A DNA stretch of 64,000 nucleotides, taken from assembly GCF_051020765.1 (NCBI RefSeq), contig NC_134929.1, forward strand, positions 5,686,384 through 5,750,383. The letters run 5' to 3'. This document shows, one piece after another, positions 56,473 through 64,000 of the stretch; the stretch's first letter is position 1; each line of letters opens with the position of its first letter. The position numbers and the translations under genes were made by a program. Below the pieces are notes generated by a model. That model was given only the letters and a program-made list of their open reading frames with translations. It was not told the origin of the DNA and made no database searches. Source of the stretch: Lasioglossum baleicum (lineage: Eukaryota; Arthropoda; Insecta; Hymenoptera; Halictidae).

Positions 56473-57795
56473 ATGGATAAAGCACCTGTATGTAGACAAT
56501 GCAATAAAGAAGTTAAAACGGAGGCGCACTATTGTGTGCAATGTGACAAGTATTTTCATCCGGGTTGTGTTAAGCTACACAAAGTTTACAATAAGGATAA
56601 TGAACTTATACATTGTGGTGGAAAAATAGAAAAATATGTGGTGAAAAGTGACAGTAAAATGTCGGGTGAAAGTAGCAGGGACCGAAAAATGTCGGCTCAT
56701 GAAGATGGAAAAAAACAACGGGAGCGGAGCGCATCAACATCAACATCAACAAGCATAAAGGATTCAAAGATTGATAATATGTACAAGATGATACAGGAAA
56801 TTAAGGACGAAATGATAGGGAAGAAAGTACTCAGGAAGGCTATAACGGAAGTTATCAACGAAGAAATGAATAGAGTAAGAGAAGAAATACAGTATTGTGA
56901 ATCATATGAATTGGAAGCACTAATAGGTGAAGCAGTGAAAGTCGAGATGCAAAAAATATTAAGCATTATACCATTGCCAGGAAAGGGATCAGGACAAATA
57001 GAAAGGAACTACAGCGGAGCTGTAAAAAAGAATCAAGAATCGGTGTTAATTATTAAACCTAAGGATGGAGAAGAAAATAATTCAAGTGAAAATACCAAAA
57101 AAGATATTAAAAAAATTGATATCTCGAAATTAGGAGTGGGTATCACTAAAATGAAGAAAGTGACTAAAGGAGCAATTGTAGTGGGATGTGAAAATAAGTC
57201 CCAAGCTGAAAAATTGAAGCATGAAGTAGTAAAAGACTTGGGAGAAAAATATGTAGTACAAGCACCAAAGAAGAGGAAACTGAAGATGAAGATATTCGAT
57301 GTTGACAAAGAAGATTGTGAAAACGAACAAAATTTTTGGGAAAAAATAGTGGACCAAAATGGACTGGAGAAAAACGCCATCGAGGGGAAGATAGTATATA
57401 AGGCGGCAAAGGATAATCCGAAAAAGATGACTGTGATAGCGGAGGTGAATGCTGGGACCAGAGAGAAATTTCAGCAGTTAGAAAAATTAAAAATAGGGTG
57501 GAACATATGTAAAGTACATGATTATGTAGGGATGTTAAGGTGTTTTAAGTGTTGTGGGTATTATCACTTCGCTAAAGATTGTAAGAGAACAGAAACCTGC
57601 GGAAATTGCGCAAAGCAACATGCGACGAAAGAATGTAAAAGTGAGACGAAAAAGTGTGTTAATTGTGAAGAAAAAATTAAGGTCTTTAAAATTAAAAACT
57701 TGAAGTCGGATCACTCGGCGTATGACAGTAATTGTCCGTGTTTTAAGAAAGAAATAGAAAAACAAAGGGATAGAATCCAATGTAATAACATATAG
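56473..57795 (+). CDS. LINE ORF1, zinc-finger RNA-binding protein (CR1/L2-like)
   Basis: 440 codons from ATG 56473 to TAG 57793-57795. The N-terminus has a PHD/treble-clef-like finger (CRQCNKEV, then CVQCDKYFHPGC, residues about 7-38). A lysine/serine-rich linker and a coiled-coil-like middle (EEMNRVREEIQYCESYELEA) follow. An RRM-like region is possible, and three Cys/His knuckles lie near the C-terminus (CFKCCGYYHFAKDC, CGNCAKQHATKEC, CVNCEEK). This layout fits ORF1 proteins of CR1/L2/Jockey-type elements, which bind element RNA as chaperones. ORF2 starts 12 bp downstream. No break seen. The slightly earlier GTG codon was not chosen because ATG is available. Confidence 0.85.
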   Translation: MDKAPVCRQCNKEVKTEAHYCVQCDKYFHPGCVKLHKVYNKDNELIHCGGKIEKYVVKSDSKMSGESSRDRKMSAHEDGKKQRERSASTSTSTSIKDSKIDNMYKMIQEIKDEMIGKKVLRKAITEVINEEMNRVREEIQYCESYELEALIGEAVKVEMQKILSIIPLPGKGSGQIERNYSGAVKKNQESVLIIKPKDGEENNSSENTKKDIKKIDISKLGVGITKMKKVTKGAIVVGCENKSQAEKLKHEVVKDLGEKYVVQAPKKRKLKMKIFDVDKEDCENEQNFWEKIVDQNGLEKNAIEGKIVYKAAKDNPKKMTVIAEVNAGTREKFQQLEKLKIGWNICKVHDYVGMLRCFKCCGYYHFAKDCKRTETCGNCAKQHATKECKSETKKCVNCEEKIKVFKIKNLKSDHSAYDSNCPCFKKEIEKQRDRIQCNNI

Positions 57796-57807
57796 CAATC
57801 AGGAAAT

Positions 57808-59752
57808 ATGAACAGGGACAAAAACAGAGTAATCTGTTTAAATGCACAGGGATTTTTGTGGCATAAAGACGAAATAGAGAATGTTTTGGTAAAGAAATAT
57901 AAACCGAGTATAATTGGATTTACGGAAACTCATGTAACGCAGCAGATAGAGGATCACGAATTATACATTAGCGGATATGCATGTGTGCGAGGCGACTCAG
58001 AATCTAGTAGAACGGGTGGAGTATTGCTATATATAGATAGAAGAATTAAATTTGACATAATAGCGATAGAAACGTGCGATAAAAATTGGTGGACAATAAC
58101 AGTAAAAATTAAAGATAAAAACTATGTAGGAATAATTATGGTAGTATATCACTCGCCAAATGGTAAAGATGCTAGTTTCATTGAATTCCTTGAGGAAAAC
58201 TGTATCAGAAATATGCAGAAAGATAATGTTATAATAATGGGCGACCTTAATATAGATATGAAAGTAGATAATTATATTAAAAATAAATTAACTAGAGTAA
58301 TGAATTCTATAGGGTTAAAGCAACTAGTAAGAGAAGCAACCAGAATTGTAATAAACTCGGAAACAATAATTGACTTAGTTTTTTCTAATATTGAGATGGA
58401 AGTTGAAGTATGGCATGAACCCAAGATAACGGATCATTTGGCAATAGTGGTGTACTGGAATGTAAAGCTGGTAGCAAATAAGAACAAAATTATTACATAC
58501 AGAGATTATAAGCGAATGGACATAGATAAATTCAAAAGAATGATAAGCACATGTTTGAATGCTATTGAAGGAGACAATATAAACATAGTAGCTAATTCGG
58601 CGGTTAAAAAGATAATCAATTGTCTTGACTTAGTTGCGCCACAAAAATCAGCTCTAATAAAACAGAAATGGCAGGGAAAACAATGGTTTTGTGAGTACAT
58701 ATATCAACTGATAAAGGAAAGAGATGAAGCACATAAGGTAGCTCGTATAAGTAAAAATGAGTATAACTGGGAAGTATTTCGGCAGCTGAGGAATAAAACC
58801 GTGGATATCTGTAGGAAAGCGAAGAGAGGCTATGTAGAAGAAAAACTTAATAGAAATAAAAAGGATTCGAAACAAATGTGGAGGGTATTAAAAGAAATGT
58901 TGAAAGGTAAAGTAAATGATAAAGAGTATAAAGAGATACAAAGTGAAAATAGAATAATCAGTAATGTAGAGGAAATGGCTGATAAATTTAATTGTTATTT
59001 TGTTGAAAGTGTTAGGGCACTAACATATACAAATATTAGGGAAGACTGTATAGGCAATAGAAAATACACCGAGTGTGTTCTAGAAGTATTTACACAAATT
59101 GAAAAAGAGCAACTATGTAAACTAGTCCGAAAGTTAGAAAATAAGGCAGGTACAGAAGAAGGTATAACTGTGGAGATAATGAAACATGTAGTAGAAGCAG
59201 CAGCAGAGAAAATATGTTATATAATGAATAAGTCACTCGAAGAAGGAATGTTCCCGAATGAATGGAAAGAAGCGATAGTAGTTCCGATACCTAAATTTCG
59301 AGAAACGAATAAAATTGAAGAATTCAGACCGATAAATAAATTACCAGTATATGAGAAAATATTGGAAATAATAGTTCAGAGACAATTAGTTGAATACTTA
59401 GAAAATAATAAATTGCTTAGAGAATGTCAATCGGGTTTTAGGGCAAAACATTCATGCGAAACTGCACTACAGTGGGTAGTTTCGGAATGGAAAAAAATAA
59501 TAGGGGACGGAAAAATGATAGGAGTGGTTTTCTTAGACCTAAGAAGAGCATTCGAAGTAGTGGACAGAAATATCCTGATTAAAAAACTAGAATGGTATGG
59601 GATAAAAGGGGCAGTATTACAATGGTTCAAAAGTTACTTGCAAGATAGATCTCAGAGGGTAAAATTTAATGGGTTTCTGTCAACTTCCGTCAATGTAGAT
59701 TTAGGTGTCCCTCAAGGGTCAGTTTTAGGACCCTTGTTATTCTTGTTATATA
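57808..59752 (+). CDS. LINE ORF2, endonuclease and reverse transcriptase, cut by an LTR insertion
   Basis: Starting at ATG 57808, an apurinic-type endonuclease comes first: LNAQG (about 10), GFTETHV (about 37), TGGVLLYI, GDLNIDM (about 145) and TDHLAIVVYW (about 210). A reverse transcriptase follows: FRPINKLPVYEKILE (about 510), CQSGFRAKHSCETALQW (about 540), GVVFLDLRRAFEVVD and GVPQGSVLGPLLFLLY (about 640). The frame is intact until 59752, where an LTR begins just before the expected catalytic YADD box. The remaining 17 codons to the TGA at 59815 are LTR sequence. RT style is CR1/L2-like. The rest of ORF2 presumably lies beyond the right edge. The LINE copy is killed by this insertion. Confidence 0.9.
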
Positions 59753-60163
59753 TGTGGGGTTCGAATAAATTAACATTAGGTCTAAGAGCGTCTAGCTTTA
59801 AGTATTCTGTATCCTGACCATTTGGGACACAGATGGTTTGCAGGCGAGCGGCGATGGCCTGCAGAACCGTGTCCCAAACAGTTCCAAACCTTCGCGGAAA
59901 AACCGTTACGTTTATTACTCAGGTATAGATCGCGGGGGAGAAGTAAAAGAACGACTGGCGACGAGAGCCCTTGACGAAGGGAAAATAGGCAGAGTGGTTC
60001 TGGAAGTCAGAGCGAGTAGATCGAATAGCACAGCGTAGAACAGCGTAGTACCGAGTGGACTTCTTCTTTTTTTTAGTATCGTTTGTTCTTAAATAAAGTA
60101 TATTTCCTTTTACGTTACCTTACACGCGAACCTGATTTCCACCAAAACCTTCCAATTCCCACA
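59753..60163 (+). repeat. 5' LTR of the right-edge Ty3/Gypsy element (411 bp)
   Basis: It starts TGTGGGGTTCGAATAAATTA inside LINE ORF2 and ends TTCCCACA, giving 6-bp inverted ends TGTGGG/CCCACA. Six bases (ATCATT) separate it from the primer site. The partner LTR is outside the window, so the ends rest on the LINE break, the terminal motif and the primer site, which all agree. Confidence 0.85.
60092..60097 (+). terminator. Polyadenylation signal in the LTR
   Basis: AATAAA about 65 bp before the LTR end, the expected place for the R/U5 polyadenylation signal. Confidence 0.6.
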
Positions 60164-60169
60164 ATCATT

Positions 60170-60187
60170 TGGGGGCTCGTCCGGGAT
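60170..60187 (+). other. Primer binding site, exact tRNA-Pro type
   Basis: TGGGGGCTCGTCCGGGAT is the full 18-base complement of the tRNA-Pro 3' end. It is the same primer site as that used by murine leukaemia-type retroviruses. Confidence 0.92.
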
Positions 60188-60346
60188 TGAGTGAGCAGTG
60201 AAATCAAGTAGTGCAAGTGTAAAAGTGAGATATACATATAAGAACTGAACAATCGTGTGGACTATTTAAAAAAAAAAAAAACTGCGGAGCGTAAAAACCT
60301 GCGAAGTGCAAAGTCGTGAAATCAAGTGTACAGTGCACGTAACGCG

Positions 60347-63300
60347 ATGAATACCGCGCCAAGTGAATTCAAAGTGACGCAATTGAAAGACATTTTGAAA
60401 GCGAGAGGCTTGAGCACGATCGGTGTAAAACAAGAGTTAATTAACAGGCTTATGGAGGACGATCCGTCAGGCTCGTGGATAGACGAATATAACAACGATA
60501 TCGCGAAGGATGATCCGGGGTCACCAGCAAGAGACATCAAAGAAATGGAAGTTCTTAAGAAAGAGAAAGAACTTGCGGAGCGCGGGGCACTGCTTGCGGA
60601 GCGCGAGATACAGTTGCTGAAACGAGAGGTAGAGATGATCCGCGAAATGCAGAGACTGAACATTGAGGAACCATCCACATCACGAAATGCAGCAATGTAT
60701 CCAGGTCGGCATGGTCCGGTAATAGTGAACGAAGCAATGAAAGCGATGCTGAACTATTTCGATGGAAACGGCGAAACTTTCGACGCTTGGGAGAGACAGT
60801 TGACACTACTACGAGCAACGTACGGCCTAGACGACAACACAACAAAATTATTAGCGGTATCACGGCTGAAAAATCAGGCTCTTGAATGGTTTCATTCGAA
60901 GCCAGAGCACGTCGGAATGACTGCTGACGACCTTGTGAAGGCACTGAAGGACATTTTCGGTGACAGGCAGAACCGAATAGCGGCACGCAGGGAATTCGAG
61001 AATCGGATATGGAAAAAGGAGGAGACGTTTGCGGAATATTTCCACCGGAAAATAATTCTGGCAAACCGCATTCGAATTGATGAGGAAGAATTCATCGAAT
61101 ACTTAATCGACGGAATACCGGATCACCCGCTGAGAAATCATGCGAAACTGCAGAAGTTTAAATCGCAGGCGTCGCTATTGGAGGCGTTTAAGGGAGTGGT
61201 TTTGCCCCCTAATACATACAGAGGTACGAGGTACAATGTGGATGTACCAGAGCAGAATTGGCGAAGAAATACTGGAATACAACGCGCCGAAATTGGAACG
61301 CAGCGGCCCGACAGTGGGGTGCAACGTGGAGGTGCAGCAGCGTGGAGAGCGGTATCTGGACCCCGCCGATGGGATGAGATCCAACGACAAGACAACGCGC
61401 CCCGACGGCGAGATGACGGGATTCAGCGACGCGACGACGACGGTCAACGACGGGCTCACGTGGTACAGCGACGGGACGATGGGATGCAGCGACGTAACGA
61501 ACAATACCAGCGACAAGCAGCGCGGGATACAGCGCCAGGAAGGTGTTACAATTGCGGAGGTCGCGATCATTATTTCTACGATTGTCCATTGAGAAGCAAA
61601 GGGTCAAAGTGTTTCGAGTGCAGAGAATTTGGGCACGTTGCGGCAAACTGTCCGACAAAGAAAACACCGGCAACCGAAGAAAGCCTGGCCGTGCGACAGA
61701 TACCGCGAAATAAGTATTATAAAAGCGTATTTATTTGCGAGCGTGAGGTAAGTGCCTTGATCGACACAGGCAGCGATTTATGTTTAATGCGGTACGATCA
61801 ATATAATAAGCTTAAACCTAGGGTACCTGCGTTGAGGGATAGCGACGTTTATTTTCGCGGCATAGGCTCGAACACGAATAAAGCGGTCGGCGAATTTAGT
61901 ACCGAAGCGCGAATAGACGGGGATACCTACCCGATAATAATTCGCGTAATACCGGATCGGTTAATGGCCCACGGATTCCTGATGGGAACGGACTTTTTAG
62001 ACGCGGTAGAATTGACCGTTAAACAAGGGGAGATAATTGTTCGCAAAATAGAAAAGAGTAACATTCCACACATTTCCGATATTAACTTAGAGCACGAGGT
62101 TAATGGGGTAGATATTTCTTACATCGCAGACGCTAAACGTAGACAAACTTTAACTGAAATGATCGATACTTATGATCCTATTGCGACGCGCGAGACCGAT
62201 ATAAAAATGACGATCATATTGAAAGATGATGAGCCAGTATTCCAACGCGCGAGAAGACTAGCTCCGTCGGAAAGGGATACCGTTAATGCGCAGATAAATG
62301 AATGGTTACGCGATGGAATCGTTCAACATTCGCTTTCTGAGTACGCTAGCCCGGTAGTGTTAGTAAAAAAAAAGAATGGGGCTACGAGACTTTGCGTCGA
62401 TTACCGTCTGTTAAATAGAAAAATGGTTAAGGACCGATACCCGCTTCCCCTCATAGAAGATCAATTGGACCTACTACAAAGCGCAAAAGTATATAGTACA
62501 CTCGACCTTAAAAACGGGTTTTTCCACGTCAAAGTGAATAGGGATAGTCGTAAATACACGTCCTTCATTGTGCCCGACGGGCAGTACGAGTTCTTGAAGG
62601 TCCCATTCGGCCTTTGTAACTCGCCATCGGTGTTTCAAAGATTTATTAACTCGGTATTTAAGGAATTAATTGCGAAGAAAGTAGTATTAATCTATATAGA
62701 CGATATAATTGTTCCATCCATAGACTACGAGAGTGGATTAAACAATTTAAAAATCGTGTTGGATATTGCGAGCGAGGCAGGACTATTAATTAACTGGGAC
62801 AAATGCAAATTCTTACAATCTCAGGTAGAGTACCTAGGTCATATTGTAAAGGACGGTACGGTTCGTCCTTCGGAACATAAAACCGAAGCAGTGGCGCGAT
62901 TCCCGAAACCAAGGAATTTTAAGCAAATTCAGAGTTTTCTAGGACTTACGGGCTATTTTAGAAAATTCATACCGCATTACTCACTGATAGCGCGACTACT
63001 TTCCAACCTATTAAAATCAAATGCGAAATTCCAATTCGGTAGTGAAGAGGAGCATGCGTTCGAGGAGTTAAAAATCACCTTAGCTAGTAAACCGGTATTG
63101 AAATTATATAAAATCGGCGCAGAAACGGAATTGCATACGGACGCATCTAAAATAGGATATGGAGCAATATTATTTCAAAAAAATGATTGCGATGGTAGGT
63201 TACACCCAATATATTTTGCGAGCGGAAAAACAACTCCAGCGGAAGAGCGTTATGCGAGTTACGAGTTGGAAGTTCTGGCAATCATAAAATCCCTAAACAA

Positions 63301-64000
63301 ATTCCGCGTCTACCTGTTCGGGATACCTTTTAAAATAATTACCGATTGCCGAGCGTTCGCCTTAACAATGCGAAAGAAGGATCTGTGCGTCCGTGTCGCG
63401 CGATGGGCATTGTTACTGGAGGAGTTTCAGTATACCATAGAACATCGTTCAGGTAAAAACCTTATGCATGTGGATGCCTTGAGCCGAAACCCGCTTCCAT
63501 CGTGCATGCTGGTGGGCGAGAGCGAAAACAGCATACTTACCAGGCTAAGAAAAGCACAACAGAAGGATCCAGGTATCCAAAAAATGTTTGAATTGGTAGA
63601 GTCAGGACAGGCCGAGGGTTTTACGATAAGGGGTGGCATCTTATTCAAAGAAATCGGAGGGGACATACGCCTTTTAGTGCCAAAGTCAATGCGGACCCAA
63701 ATAATAAAACGCGCCCATGAAAACGGTCACTTCGCGTCCGGAAAAACCGAGGCATTGTTGAAAAAGGACTATTGGTTTCGGAATATGAGGGAGAAAATAG
63801 ACAAAGTACTGAGGAACTGCGTTGATTGTATACTTGCAGAAAGAAAGCAAGGTAGGCAGGAAGGATTTTTGTTTGCGATAAACAAAGGCGAAGTACCGTT
63901 AGATACTTTCCATGTGGATCATTTAGGGCCGCTCCCGTCGACGAAGAAAAAATATCACTACATTTTCGTTGTTATAGATGCGTTTTCAAAGTTCGTGTGG
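60347..64000 (+). CDS. Ty3/Gypsy gag-pol polyprotein, single fused frame, 3' end off the window
   Basis: From ATG 60347 the frame is open for 1,218 codons to the last base; it is incomplete only because the window ends. Residues about 6-38 form a SAP-like domain (FKVTQLKDILKARGLST, then KQELINRLM). A coiled-coil stretch (about 64-105) and a capsid region (about 120-280) follow. A repetitive RRDDG/QR-rich linker comes next. Two CCHC knuckles lie at about 400-435 (CYNCGGRDHYFYDC, CFECREFGHVAANC), with protease LIDTGSD at about 471. The RT has LDLKNGFFHV and YIDD (about 782-785). RNase H has TDAS (about 932). The integrase has HENGH...CVDC (about 1124-1164), and HVDHLGPL at about 1188. Gag and pol share one frame with no shift or stop. 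Likely a recent, potentially competent copy. Confidence 0.95.
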   Translation, partial: MNTAPSEFKVTQLKDILKARGLSTIGVKQELINRLMEDDPSGSWIDEYNNDIAKDDPGSPARDIKEMEVLKKEKELAERGALLAEREIQLLKREVEMIREMQRLNIEEPSTSRNAAMYPGRHGPVIVNEAMKAMLNYFDGNGETFDAWERQLTLLRATYGLDDNTTKLLAVSRLKNQALEWFHSKPEHVGMTADDLVKALKDIFGDRQNRIAARREFENRIWKKEETFAEYFHRKIILANRIRIDEEEFIEYLIDGIPDHPLRNHAKLQKFKSQASLLEAFKGVVLPPNTYRGTRYNVDVPEQNWRRNTGIQRAEIGTQRPDSGVQRGGAAAWRAVSGPRRWDEIQRQDNAPRRRDDGIQRRDDDGQRRAHVVQRRDDGMQRRNEQYQRQAARDTAPGRCYNCGGRDHYFYDCPLRSKGSKCFECREFGHVAANCPTKKTPATEESLAVRQIPRNKYYKSVFICEREVSALIDTGSDLCLMRYDQYNKLKPRVPALRDSDVYFRGIGSNTNKAVGEFSTEARIDGDTYPIIIRVIPDRLMAHGFLMGTDFLDAVELTVKQGEIIVRKIEKSNIPHISDINLEHEVNGVDISYIADAKRRQTLTEMIDTYDPIATRETDIKMTIILKDDEPVFQRARRLAPSERDTVNAQINEWLRDGIVQHSLSEYASPVVLVKKKNGATRLCVDYRLLNRKMVKDRYPLPLIEDQLDLLQSAKVYSTLDLKNGFFHVKVNRDSRKYTSFIVPDGQYEFLKVPFGLCNSPSVFQRFINSVFKELIAKKVVLIYIDDIIVPSIDYESGLNNLKIVLDIASEAGLLINWDKCKFLQSQVEYLGHIVKDGTVRPSEHKTEAVARFPKPRNFKQIQSFLGLTGYFRKFIPHYSLIARLLSNLLKSNAKFQFGSEEEHAFEELKITLASKPVLKLYKIGAETELHTDASKIGYGAILFQKNDCDGRLHPIYFASGKTTPAEERYASYELEVLAIIKSLNKFRVYLFGIPFKIITDCRAFALTMRKKDLCVRVARWALLLEEFQYTIEHRSGKNLMHVDALSRNPLPSCMLVGESENSILTRLRKAQQKDPGIQKMFELVESGQAEGFTIRGGILFKEIGGDIRLLVPKSMRTQIIKRAHENGHFASGKTEALLKKDYWFRNMREKIDKVLRNCVDCILAERKQGRQEGFLFAINKGEVPLDTFHVDHLGPLPSTKKKYHYIFVVIDAFSKFVW

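Noticed and set aside
61140..61592. 150-codon plus-strand frame in the right-edge element
   Set aside because: It overlaps the gag linker and knuckles in the wrong phase; the 60347 frame carries all motifs.

Overview
The window is repeat-dominated eukaryotic (insect) DNA. I find no gene that I can defend as an ordinary host gene. Almost every coding stretch belongs to a transposable element: BEL/Pao and Ty3/Gypsy LTR retrotransposons, two non-LTR elements, a Helitron tail, hAT fragments and a DDE transposase relic. The remainder is inverted-repeat (foldback) elements, MITEs and AT-rich spacer. A relic of a PRANC domain (the C-terminal domain of ankyrin proteins known from poxviruses, Wolbachia and parasitoid wasps) at 31.1-32.2 kb, plus many 'TACAGGGTGTCC'-type repeats, points to Hymenoptera. 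The species cannot be fixed from sequence alone.

Left edge (1-5.2 kb): a BEL/Pao element on the minus strand, with its 5' LTR, a tRNA-Tyr primer site and a polyprotein that stays open for 1,530 codons and runs off the window. 5.2-17.1 kb: AT-rich spacer, a three-copy satellite, a hAT transposase tail, a cluster of alternating inverted units, and two palindromes (929-bp and 195-bp arms). 17.1-25.7 kb: a 5'-truncated LINE (RNase H part), a Helitron 3' end, an unidentified ORF, and a minus-strand Ty3/Gypsy element broken by two frameshifts.

25.7-32.7 kb: a 3-kb palindrome with hAT-like termini, a hAT-like element holding a second MITE (both with 8-bp duplications), and the PRANC relic split by a TA-flanked MITE. 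32.7-40.2 kb: two giant foldback elements back to back on a (TA)n tract; the first carries a 1.86-kb LTR-like insertion with a 4-bp duplication. 40.2-44.3 kb: two MITEs, then a decayed Ty3/Gypsy copy.

44.3-52.5 kb: a three-level nest. The decayed Gypsy copy was hit by a hAT element (8-bp duplication), which was hit by a BEL/Pao element (5-bp duplication). 52.5-56.4 kb: a MITE with a 9-bp duplication, spacer, and a multiply broken transposase. Right edge (56.5-64 kb): a CR1/L2-like LINE with intact ORF1 and the start of ORF2, interrupted by a young-looking Ty3/Gypsy element (LTR, exact tRNA-Pro primer site) whose fused gag-pol frame is open for 1,218 codons to the window end.

The region reads as a transposon graveyard with at least two possibly active LTR elements at its ends. 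The most distinctive points are the SAP-like domain at the N-terminus of both Gypsy polyproteins, the density of very long palindromes, the PRANC relic, and the unidentified ORF beside the broken Gypsy integrase.
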